Below, in pieces: positions 50,284 to 57,636 of a DNA stretch of 64,000 nt. Numbering within the stretch: the stretch's first letter is position 1; each line of letters opens with the position of its first letter. The notes under the pieces were generated by a model, which had not been told where the DNA came from, searched no databases, and was given only the letters and a program-made list of their open reading frames with translations. The position numbers and the translations under genes are program-made. The stretch is taken from NCBI RefSeq assembly GCF_009865135.1, contig NZ_WWGH01000001.1, positions 3,596,001-3,660,000 of the forward strand. The letters run 5' to 3'. This stretch comes from Streptomyces sp. SID8374. Its GTDB lineage: Bacteria; Actinomycetota; Actinomycetes; Streptomycetales; Streptomycetaceae.

Positions 50284-50556
50284 ATGGCGGACGGGGAACA
50301 GCCGCGTGACCCGGGCTCACGCGGAGTGAGCGATGTGCGCGACACGACGGGCGGCGCGCGCGACGCGCGCGAGCCGCAGGGCGTGACGGGTGACATGACC
50401 GACGCGCAGGAGAGTGACGCGGCCAGGCGCCGGCGGCGCGCCCAGTTCCTCCGTGAGCTCCATGAGGCCAAGCAGCTACGGGACCGGGTGCAGCCGCGCC
50501 GGGCCCGTGCCGCCCGTATGCGGCAACAGATGCGGATGCGTACGTTCCGCTGGTGA
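50284..50556 (+). CDS. small basic conserved protein
   Basis: The C-terminal 50 residues (DAARRRRRAQFLRELHEAKQ, LRDRVQPRRARAARMRQQMR, TFRW) are Arg-rich and coiled-coil-like and match a conserved Streptomyces protein. The N-terminal 40 are Gly/Asp/Arg-rich and poorly conserved in character, so the real start could be as late as the ATG at 50395. A nucleic-acid-binding role is possible. Confidence 0.65.
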   Translation: MADGEQPRDPGSRGVSDVRDTTGGARDAREPQGVTGDMTDAQESDAARRRRRAQFLRELHEAKQLRDRVQPRRARAARMRQQMRMRTFRW

Positions 50557-50788
50557 AGCCGCCCCGTACCACCGGCGCACTCCCCCGCTGATCGGGTCTC
50601 CCGCCGGTCGCGTCAGGGAGAGGGCCGACCAGGCACTCCTGGAACTGATGGCCGACGCAACGGTCGAAGAGGTCTCGCTCGGCGCTTGTTTCTGCCACGA
50701 TGCCGATTGGGCGGGGCTCAGAGCAGACGGATTTGCCCGTCTGCCCTCCCGTCGGACCGATTCACCTATGACCAGTGGGAGAGTCACG

Positions 50789-51382
50789 GTGTACTTCGCC
50801 GCACTGCTCGCGCGCACCGAAGACGGGTGGGAAGCGAGCGATACAGAGCTCGACGATGTGGAGACCCTGTCCGACCTGACGGATCTGGCCCAGGAGGCCT
50901 CGGTGGACGAGGACACGGTCCTGGTCTACATCGAGCAGGAGGACGCCTGGTTCGGCATCCTCCGGGTGGACGGTGAGGAGGACCCCCGTATCTACGTCTC
51001 GGACGCGTCCGCCGCCGCCCGCTCCTCGTACGGGGAGATCCTGCTCACCGACGAACTGCTCGGCCGCGAACCAGGGGCCGAGGTCGAGATCGCCGCGCTG
51101 GAAGAGCTCGTCGACCTCGACGGCACGGAGGACGACGACCCGGACGGCCCGGCCCGCCCCGCGTCCTCCTCCTCGACGACCACCGACCGGACCACCGCCC
51201 CCGACGCGGGTACGGACTCCGATCCCGACTCCGACTCCGTACCGGCGGGCCCGATCGGCGAGCTGGGCATCCTCGCCGACTTCGGGGTCTCCGAGAAGGA
51301 CCTGCTGACGCTGCGAACCGACGCGCTGACGGAGATCGCCGACGCGCTGGGAGCGGCCGAGGTCCTGGAGGCGGTCCGCTAG
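50789..51382 (+). CDS. tRNA adenosine deaminase-associated protein
   Basis: The 197-residue acidic protein begins VYFAALLARTEDGWEASDTE and ends with LGILADFGVSEKDLLTLRTD and LTEIADALGAAEVLEAVR, the known pattern of the protein encoded just before tadA in actinobacteria. A Ser/Thr/Asp linker separates the halves. The GTG start has GGGAG eight bases away; an ATG seven codons upstream is the alternative. Function unknown. Confidence 0.85.
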   Translation: MYFAALLARTEDGWEASDTELDDVETLSDLTDLAQEASVDEDTVLVYIEQEDAWFGILRVDGEEDPRIYVSDASAAARSSYGEILLTDELLGREPGAEVEIAALEELVDLDGTEDDDPDGPARPASSSSTTTDRTTAPDAGTDSDPDSDSVPAGPIGELGILADFGVSEKDLLTLRTDALTEIADALGAAEVLEAVR

Positions 51383-51614
51383 GGGGTGTCCGGCGGTCAT
51401 ATCGCCGGACACCCTTCCCGCCTCCCCACCTGGCAGGGCACCCTTCCGCACCGGGTTGGGCCGGACCGCTCAGCTTCCCGCACCGGCCGGGCACCCTTCC
51501 CGCACCGGGCCGGGCGCCCTTCCGGCTTCCCGCACCGGGCCGGGCCACTCACCCTCCGGCTCCCGCCCCGGCCCGTTTCCGTCCCCTCTCCTACCCGTCC
51601 GTTAAGGTCCGCGG

Positions 51615-52139
51615 GTGACCGCACGACCGCCGGACCCTTCCCCCCGGCCCACCCCGGATCCCGTACGCGCACCTGAGCCCGACCCCGTACGCGATCCGTG
51701 GCAGGCCCCGATGCGCCGCGCCCTGGCCGAGGCCGAGCGGGCGGCGTCGGCCGGTGACGTTCCGGTCGGCGCCGTCGTCCTCGGCCCCGACGGCACCGAG
51801 CTGGCCGCCGCCCACAACGAGCGCGAGGCCACCGGCGACCCGACCGCGCACGCCGAGATCCTGGCCCTGCGCCGGGCGGCCGAAGCGGTCGGTGAGTGGC
51901 GCCTGACCAACTGCACGCTGGTGGTCACCCTGGAGCCCTGCACGATGTGCGCGGGCGCCCTGGTCCAGTCCCGGGTGGCCCGGGTCGTCTACGGAGCCCG
52001 CGACGAGAAGGCGGGCGCGGCCGGCTCCCTCTGGGACGTCATCCGCGACCGCCGCCTGAACCACCGCCCCGAGGTCATCGCGGGGGTCCTGGAGGACGAC
52101 TGCGCGACCCAGCTGACGGCGTTCTTCCGCACGCTCTGA
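51615..52139 (+). CDS. tadA: tRNA-specific adenosine deaminase
   Basis: The 174-residue enzyme has the zinc and proton-shuttle residues HAE (in DPTAHAEILALRRAAE) and PCTMC (in VTLEPCTMCAGALVQSRV), and VYGARDEKAGAAGS. It makes inosine-34 in tRNA-Arg(ACG). The first 28 residues are a Pro-rich extension, so the start could be later. A 230-bp GC-rich spacer with CTTCCCGCACCGG repeats precedes it. Confidence 0.92.
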   Translation: MTARPPDPSPRPTPDPVRAPEPDPVRDPWQAPMRRALAEAERAASAGDVPVGAVVLGPDGTELAAAHNEREATGDPTAHAEILALRRAAEAVGEWRLTNCTLVVTLEPCTMCAGALVQSRVARVVYGARDEKAGAAGSLWDVIRDRRLNHRPEVIAGVLEDDCATQLTAFFRTL

Positions 52140-52206
52140 GGACGTACGCCCCCGCCTCCGGGAACCGATTTCTGTGCACGCCCCGGGATGGTCTAAGCTC
52201 TCTCTC

Positions 52207-52294
52207 GGTAGCGTGTCCGAGCGGCCGAAGGAGCTCGCCTCGAAAGCGAGTGTGGCGTAACCCGTCACCGTGGGTTCAAATCCCACCGCTACCG
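52207..52294 (+). tRNA. tRNA-Ser(CGA)
   Basis: The acceptor stem GGTAGCG/CGCTACC, anticodon stem CTCGC/GCGAG with loop CTCGAAA (anticodon CGA at 52241-52243), a class II variable arm and T loop TTCAAAT are all present. The 88-nt gene lacks an encoded CCA. Confidence 0.95.
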
Positions 52295-52300
52295 CTTCTG

Positions 52301-52339
52301 ACGCCCCCTTGATCCGCGGAAACGCGATCAAGGGGGCGT
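52301..52339 (+). terminator. tRNA-Ser terminator
   Basis: ACGCCCCCTTGATC pairs perfectly with GATCAAGGGGGCGT, with further CGCG pairing in the loop. Confidence 0.85.
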
Positions 52340-52699
52340 TCTGCGTCTACGGCGCCGAAGTCAGGTCGGGGGAAGCGGCGCCGGGGGGACAGGCCGCTTC
52401 CCCCGATGAGAACAGGGCCTCCCGGTCGGCCGCCGCGGTCAGGGGGAAGTCGCGCGGCGGTGACCCCGTGGTGAGGCCTGTTCCGGGCCCTCCGGTTCCT
52501 GCCAGGGCCGGAGGGCCCGGGTTCCATCCTGCCGGGGCGCAGAAGCCGTACCGGCGGGCAAAAGGCCTCGATGGGCAGGGCCTAGGTCCTTAAAGGGCGC
52601 ATCAGTGATCGAGAGCAGCCCCTGGATACGGCCATACGTGCGGATACAATCTGCCGATCGCACGCGGGGTCCAGCGGGGTCTACGGGGAGGCAAGGGCA
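52340..52699. other. 360-bp spacer with a GC-rich hairpin
   Basis: I see no gene. A perfect 13-bp inverted repeat CCGGGCCCTCCGG / CCGGAGGGCCCGG spans 52483-52520. The last 100 bp should hold the promoter of the small membrane protein gene. Confidence 0.45.
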
Positions 52700-52864
52700 G
52701 TGGCGCAAGCGAAGAAGATCGCGCTCTACATATTGGTGGTCTTCGTGCTGTACTCGATCATCACCTCTCCCAAACGGTCCGCCGAGCTCGTGGGGGTGGG
52801 GTTCGAAGGCGTCTCCAGCGCTGCTCAGAGCGTCGGCGACTTCATGACCGAACTGGTGAAGTAG
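52700..52864 (+). CDS. small single-helix membrane protein, 54 aa
   Basis: GTG start after GGGGAGG. The product has a basic start AQAKKI, one transmembrane helix (ALYILVVFVLYSIITSP) and a short polar tail (AELVGVGFEGVSSAAQSVGD). It is followed by the Dabb gene after 19 bp and so is probably co-transcribed. Function unknown. Confidence 0.75.
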   Translation: MAQAKKIALYILVVFVLYSIITSPKRSAELVGVGFEGVSSAAQSVGDFMTELVK

Positions 52865-52883
52865 CGAAGCAGTAGGGGTATCG

Positions 52884-53177
52884 ATGATCCGTCACCTTGT
52901 TCTTTTCAAGCTCAACGACGGCGTCGAGAGGGACGATCCGCGGGTCGTCGCCGGGGACCGCGCCTTCCGGGAGCTGGAGGGGCAGGTCCCGGAGCTGGAG
53001 TTCTGGGAGTGCGCCTGGAACATCACCGACCGGCCGATCGCGTACGACTACGCCATCAACTCCGCCGTCGCCGACGAGGACGCCCTCAAGCGCTACATCG
53101 AGCACCCGGCCCACCAGGCCGCCGCGGGTCAGTGGCGTGAATTCGCCACTTGGGTGATCGCGGACTATCCCTTCTGA
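52884..53177 (+). CDS. Dabb (stress-responsive A/B barrel) protein
   Basis: The 97-residue protein has the dimeric alpha-beta barrel pattern: MIRHLVLFKLNDGV, DYAINSAVADEDALKRYIEH, PAHQAAAGQWREF. Bacterial members are of unknown function and some are heme- or polyketide-related. It is ended by a clear terminator. Confidence 0.88.
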   Translation: MIRHLVLFKLNDGVERDDPRVVAGDRAFRELEGQVPELEFWECAWNITDRPIAYDYAINSAVADEDALKRYIEHPAHQAAAGQWREFATWVIADYPF

Positions 53178-53225
53178 TCCGTTCCGGACCCTCCTGCGTG
53201 CAGATGCGGGAGCCGTTACGACCGA

Positions 53226-53248
53226 CCCCTCGCCGTTCAGGCGAGGGG
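53226..53248 (+). terminator. terminator before sigF
   Basis: CCCCTCGCC and GGCGAGGGG pair over a GTTCA loop, followed by TTTCTCT. Confidence 0.85.
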
Positions 53249-53387
53249 TTTCTCTGTCCCGTTTAAACCTCTATGACCTCAACACGGCACTTTGCGGTGC
53301 TTGCACACAGTGGACATGTCTTGTGATGCTATGACCGCTTTTGACGGATGAGTTGACCGTAGTTGACCGCGAAGGGGTGGCGTCACC

Positions 53388-54359
53388 GTGCCGGCCAGTA
53401 CAGCGCCTCAAGTGCCTCCCCAGTCCGTCCAGCCATCCCCGGCGGCCGTCCAGGCCGCCCAGGCCACTTCCCAGGCCGCCACCTCGCAGGCCACTTCCCC
53501 GGGCACCCCCCAGACCGCCCCCCAGGGCGTCCAGGCCGCCCCGGCCGAGGAGATCCAGACCGAGACCCCGGACCCCACCACCCCGCCCGCCAGGACCCGC
53601 GGGGCGGACACCAGGGCCCTCACCCAGGTCCTCTTCGGGCAGCTCAAGAACCTGGAGCCCGGCACCCCGGAACACGGCCGCGTCCGGGCCGCCCTCATCG
53701 AGGCGAACCTGCCCCTCGTCCGGTACGCCGCCGCGCGCTTCCGGAGCCGTAACGAGCCCATGGAGGACGTCGTCCAGGTCGGCACCATCGGCCTGATCAA
53801 CGCGATCGACCGCTTCGACCCGGAACGCGGCGTCCAGTTCCCCACGTTCGCGATGCCCACCGTCGTCGGCGAGATCAAGCGCTACTTCCGCGACAACGTC
53901 CGCACCGTCCACGTCCCCCGCCGGCTGCACGAGCTCTGGGTCCAGGTCACCGGAGCCACCGAGGACCTGACGACGGCTCACGGGCGCTCCCCCACCACCG
54001 CCGAGATCGCCGAGCGGCTGAAGATCTCCGAGGACGAGGTGCTCGCCTGCATCGAGGCGGGGCGCTCGTACCACGCCACCTCCCTGGAGGCGGCCCAGGA
54101 GGGCGACGGGCTGCCCGGCCTCCTCGACCGGCTCGGCTACGAGGACCCCGCGCTCGCCGGTGTCGAACACCGCGACCTCGTACGCCACCTCCTCGTCCAG
54201 CTCCCCGAGCGCGAGCAGCGCATCCTCCTCCTGCGCTACTACAGCAACTTGACCCAGTCTCAGATCAGCGCCGAACTGGGCGTCTCCCAGATGCATGTGT
54301 CAAGGCTTCTGGCCAGAAGTTTCGCCCGACTGAGGTCCGCAAACAGGATCGAGGCATAA
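53388..54359 (+). CDS. sigF: SigB-family sigma factor SigF
   Basis: The 323-residue protein has sigma-2 ([40 protein letters not shown]), sigma-3 ([20 protein letters not shown]) and sigma-4 ([38 protein letters not shown]) of the SigB/SigF group. A 70-residue Pro/Ala/Gln-rich N-terminus beginning [10 protein letters not shown] is what I recall for S. coelicolor SigF, which acts in spore maturation. GTG start. Being next to a second sigma factor and near upp/tadA supports the name. Confidence 0.82.
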   Translation: MPASTAPQVPPQSVQPSPAAVQAAQATSQAATSQATSPGTPQTAPQGVQAAPAEEIQTETPDPTTPPARTRGADTRALTQVLFGQLKNLEPGTPEHGRVRAALIEANLPLVRYAAARFRSRNEPMEDVVQVGTIGLINAIDRFDPERGVQFPTFAMPTVVGEIKRYFRDNVRTVHVPRRLHELWVQVTGATEDLTTAHGRSPTTAEIAERLKISEDEVLACIEAGRSYHATSLEAAQEGDGLPGLLDRLGYEDPALAGVEHRDLVRHLLVQLPEREQRILLLRYYSNLTQSQISAELGVSQMHVSRLLARSFARLRSANRIEA

Positions 54360-54449
54360 CCGGAACGGGTAGACCCTGAAGAGAGCAGTTCTGACGGCGT
54401 AAAAGGCTCACACCCCTTGTTTCCAGGGCAGATTCGGCGCTGACTTGTC

Positions 54450-54483
54450 GACATGTCACTACAGCGTGTTGCCGACATGTGAC
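54450..54483. repeat. two GACATGT boxes between sigF and sigN
   Basis: GACATGTCAC and GACATGTGAC lie 24 bp apart as direct repeats, each around the palindrome ACATGT, about 110 bp before sigN. They may be a regulator site. Confidence 0.4.
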
Positions 54484-54593
54484 ATTCTGCTCGAAGCGCG
54501 TTTGCCGCAGCCCCGCCTCCGGTATTCAGGTGGAGGCTGCGTTCCTCCGATGGTCGCGGCCACCGCGACCGTCCGCGACCTCAAGGGGGTGGC

Positions 54594-55460
54594 ATGTCCG
54601 CAGAACAGGGCAGCTCGAAGGTGCTCACGCTCACGAAGAGCGTGCCGGCACCCGCCGTGCTCACCAGCTCGCCGGAAGCCATCGACACCCGCACTCTGTC
54701 CCGCTCCCTGTTCCTGCGGCTCGCCGCGCTCGGCCCCGCGTCAGGGCCCGACGGAACGGACAGTCCGGAGCGGACCTATGTGCGGGACACACTCATCGAG
54801 CTCAACCTCCCGCTGGTGCGTTACGCCGCGGCGCGGTTCCGGAGCCGTAACGAACCGATGGAGGACATCGTCCAGGTCGGCACGATCGGCCTGATCAAGG
54901 CGATCGACCGGTTCGACTGCGAACGGGGCGTGGAGTTCCCCACGTTCGCGATGCCGACCGTCGTCGGGGAGATCAAACGCTTCTTCCGCGACACCTCCTG
55001 GTCCGTACGGGTGCCCCGGCGCCTCCAGGAGCTGCGGCTCGCGCTGACGAAGACCAGCGACGAGCTCGCGCAGAAGCTGGACCGCTCCCCGACCGTGCCG
55101 GAGCTCGCCAAGGCGCTCGGGGTCTCCGAGGAGGACGTGGTCGACGGTCTCGCCGTCGGCAACGCGTACACCGCCTCCTCGCTGGACTCCCCCTCGCCCG
55201 AGGACGACGGCGGCGAGGGCTCCCTCGCCGACCGCCTGGGGTACGAGGACGCGGCGCTGGAGGGCGTGGAGTACCGGGAGTCGCTGAAGCCGCTGCTGGC
55301 CAAGCTCGCCCCGCGCGAGCGCCAGATCATCATGCTGCGGTTCTTCGCCAACATGACCCAGTCGCAGATCGGCGAGGAGGTCGGCATCTCCCAGATGCAC
55401 GTCTCCCGGCTGCTCACCCGCACCCTCGCCCAGCTCAGGGAAGGGCTCATCTCCGACTGA
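54594..55460 (+). CDS. sigN: SigB-family sigma factor, probably SigN
   Basis: The 288-residue protein is a close paralogue of the preceding sigma factor: [80 protein letters not shown] and [18 protein letters not shown]. In S. coelicolor the sigF neighbour is sigN, which acts in development and stress. The name is by synteny. It has its own 234-bp promoter region. Confidence 0.72.
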   Translation: MSAEQGSSKVLTLTKSVPAPAVLTSSPEAIDTRTLSRSLFLRLAALGPASGPDGTDSPERTYVRDTLIELNLPLVRYAAARFRSRNEPMEDIVQVGTIGLIKAIDRFDCERGVEFPTFAMPTVVGEIKRFFRDTSWSVRVPRRLQELRLALTKTSDELAQKLDRSPTVPELAKALGVSEEDVVDGLAVGNAYTASSLDSPSPEDDGGEGSLADRLGYEDAALEGVEYRESLKPLLAKLAPRERQIIMLRFFANMTQSQIGEEVGISQMHVSRLLTRTLAQLREGLISD

Positions 55461-55549
55461 GATCCGACTCAGCCGTCAGCCGTGGGACGTAGGACGTGAG
55501 TCCGCGCACGGGGGTTCTGATTTGACGGGGCGTCAGAGACACTGGCGCG

Positions 55550-56500
55550 ATGCGACGTCAGATGCGTCAGACACCTCGGATACCCCGGATGCCTGAGACA
55601 CCTCAGGCCCGTCACGCATGCGGGCCGCACAGTCGCCGCCGGGGCACCGCGATCGTCGCCTCGGCGGCCGCGCTGTGTCTGGGCGGTGGCCTCCTGACCG
55701 GTTGCGGGGGCGGCCCGGACGGGGACGGTTACGTGGCGGTGGGCGCGGCCGGCAGCGGTCCCGCGCGGTCCGGGGGCACCGGGCCTTCGGGGAAGGTGAC
55801 CCTGGTCCCGCTGGACGGCGGGGGCGGAGGGCCGGATGGCAGCCCGAGCCCCGCAGGCCCCTCGTCGCCCGCCACCGGCCCTGACGCCGCTGATGCGGTT
55901 ACGGGAGGTCCTGCGGCGCGGTCCACGGGTTCCGGGCCGACAGGCGGCGGGAGCGGGAGCGGAGCGCATACGGAGGCGCCTGGCGGGTCCGGGGCGGGCA
56001 CCGGGCCCGGCGGCGCCCCGGCGCCCGCCCGGCCCGCCGATCCCGTAAAACCGTCCAAGCCGTCCGCACCGTCCGGGCCCGGCAGTGGAGCCACTCCCTC
56101 GCCCCCGGGCGCCCCCAAGCCCGGCGGCGGAGGAGGCGGTACGGCCGGTCCTCCTCCGCCCGCCGAACCCGCACCGCCCCCGCCACCACCTACACCCGCC
56201 GCGCTCAAGCTCAGCGCGCCGCAGCGTACGCCGGCGGAGAAGCGGTGGTGCGAGAAGGTGACCGTGGAGTTCCGCAACACCGGCGGCTCCCCGGCTCGTT
56301 CGGGGACCGTCACCTTCGCCACGCACATCATCGGGGCCCTGGGCGTCGACTGGGCCACCATCCGGTCCAGCCAGTCGCTGCCGACGCCCATCGCGGCCGG
56401 TGCGACGCGCTCGGAGACGTACACCGTCTGTGTGGAGTCCTGGCGCGTGCCCCTGGGGATGCGCGTCGAGACCCAGGGCGTCTCCGCCGTGTGGGAGTGA
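55550..56500 (+). CDS. secreted lipoprotein with Gly/Pro-rich linker
   Basis: The 316-residue protein has a basic N-terminus, a hydrophobic stretch (GTAIVASAAALCLGGGLLTG) and a lipobox LLTGC with Cys near residue 54. A 170-residue Gly/Pro/Ser linker follows, and then a C-terminal beta domain with two Cys (RWCEKVTVEFRNTGGSPARS, TYTVCVESWRVPLGM), like a CARDB-type immunoglobulin fold. The real start may be later than the first ATG. Role unknown. Confidence 0.7.
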   Translation: MRRQMRQTPRIPRMPETPQARHACGPHSRRRGTAIVASAAALCLGGGLLTGCGGGPDGDGYVAVGAAGSGPARSGGTGPSGKVTLVPLDGGGGGPDGSPSPAGPSSPATGPDAADAVTGGPAARSTGSGPTGGGSGSGAHTEAPGGSGAGTGPGGAPAPARPADPVKPSKPSAPSGPGSGATPSPPGAPKPGGGGGGTAGPPPPAEPAPPPPPPTPAALKLSAPQRTPAEKRWCEKVTVEFRNTGGSPARSGTVTFATHIIGALGVDWATIRSSQSLPTPIAAGATRSETYTVCVESWRVPLGMRVETQGVSAVWE

Positions 56501-56651
56501 GCCCTCGACGGAGTGAACCCCGGCCGTGGAGACGCCGAACGCCCGTGGGGCGGGCAGCGGGCGCGCGTGCGCGGTTCCGCAGTCCGCCCCACGGGCGTTC
56601 AGGCCGTCGTACGACGGGGATGCCGTTGTACGTCGTTCAGTGGTCGGTGCG

Positions 56652-56867
56652 TCAGCCCAGTGCGAGCCACGCCACCGCGCCGAGGACGACGACGACCGCG
56701 ACGATCGCCGCGATCACCCCGACTCTCGGCCCGGACGAGGTCGCGGCCGGCTGCGCCCGGCGCTGCGGCTCGCCCTCGTCGACGAAGGCGCGGAACATCT
56801 GCGTGCTGCCCGCCGGATCAGGGGTGCCCTCGGGGCCCGGCTGAGGGGCGTGGGGGTTGTGTGCCAT
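56652..56867 (-). CDS. small tail-anchored-like membrane protein
   Basis: The 71-residue protein has a Pro-rich N-terminus and FRAFVDEGEPQRRAQPA, followed by one C-terminal transmembrane helix (VGVIAAIVAVVVVLGAVAWL). Such small proteins are frequent in Streptomyces; no function is known. Confidence 0.7.
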   Translation of the reverse strand: MAHNPHAPQPGPEGTPDPAGSTQMFRAFVDEGEPQRRAQPAATSSGPRVGVIAAIVAVVVVLGAVAWLALG

Positions 56868-57016
56868 GGGGCAGGACCCTAGCGAACTCGGGCCTTCCGC
56901 CCAACCCCCGGGCCACCTCGCACCCCGTCCGACCAGCGGCGGAGCGCGCGGAAATCGGGCTTGACCGGGACCCTACGGAGGCTTTTGCGTTCCTTTACTT
57001 CTGCAAGCCCGTTTTC

Positions 57017-57061
57017 GTTTGCCTGTAGCAACCAACGGCTTCTATGGTTGCCCTAAGCAAC
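57017..57061. promoter_or_regulatory. paired MarR-type operator
   Basis: GTTTGCCTGTAGCAAC and GTTGCCCTAAGCAAC are near-identical palindromes 30 bp apart, just before the MarR gene start. This suggests autoregulation by binding of dimers on one face of the helix. Confidence 0.6.
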
Positions 57062-57092
57062 AACATAGGCATCAGTGCGTTGGGGGGTCCCG

Positions 57093-57605
57093 GTGGCCGC
57101 ACGGAGTCGGTACGAGGAACTGGCCCGGCAGCTCAGCGCCGTCGGCGCCGTCAAGCGGGGGCTCGCCCGCGCACTGCCCCCCGAGTGTCCCGGTGGCTCC
57201 GCCGCCGTGCTGACGCTCCTGGACCGGCACGGCGAGATGCGGATCAGCAGACTCGCCGAGCTGATGGCCGTGGACCTCTCGGTGACCAGTCGCCACGTGG
57301 CCCATGTGGCCGAGCACGGCTGGATCGAACGGTCCCCTGACCCGGCGGACAAGCGGTCCCGCATCCTGCGGCTGACCCCCGGCGGCCACGCGCAGCTCGA
57401 CGAGCTGACGCGGCGGACCACCGAGATGTTCGCCCGCAATCTCGCCGACTGGTCCGACGAGGACGTCGGCCGGCTCAACGCGCTGCTGTCCCGGCTGCGC
57501 GACAGCTTCGCCTGTCGCGGACCCGGTGGCTGCGCCCCCGGAAGCCACTCCGGCGAGTGCCGGAACGGGCTCGGCGACGACGCGTACACCCGTACACCTG
57601 TGTAA
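57093..57605 (+). CDS. MarR-family regulator
   Basis: The 170-residue protein has a winged helix (RISRLAELMAVDLSVTSRHV, EHGWIERSPDPADKRSRIL) flanked by dimer helices. The C-terminus has two Cys-containing turns (FACRGPGGCAPG, SGECR) that may sense thiol or metal stress. It is followed 31 bp later by an efflux pump gene, which it probably represses. GTG start. Confidence 0.85.
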   Translation: MAARSRYEELARQLSAVGAVKRGLARALPPECPGGSAAVLTLLDRHGEMRISRLAELMAVDLSVTSRHVAHVAEHGWIERSPDPADKRSRILRLTPGGHAQLDELTRRTTEMFARNLADWSDEDVGRLNALLSRLRDSFACRGPGGCAPGSHSGECRNGLGDDAYTRTPV

Positions 57606-57636
57606 CAGAAGCAAATACGCACGGATAAGGAACTCA

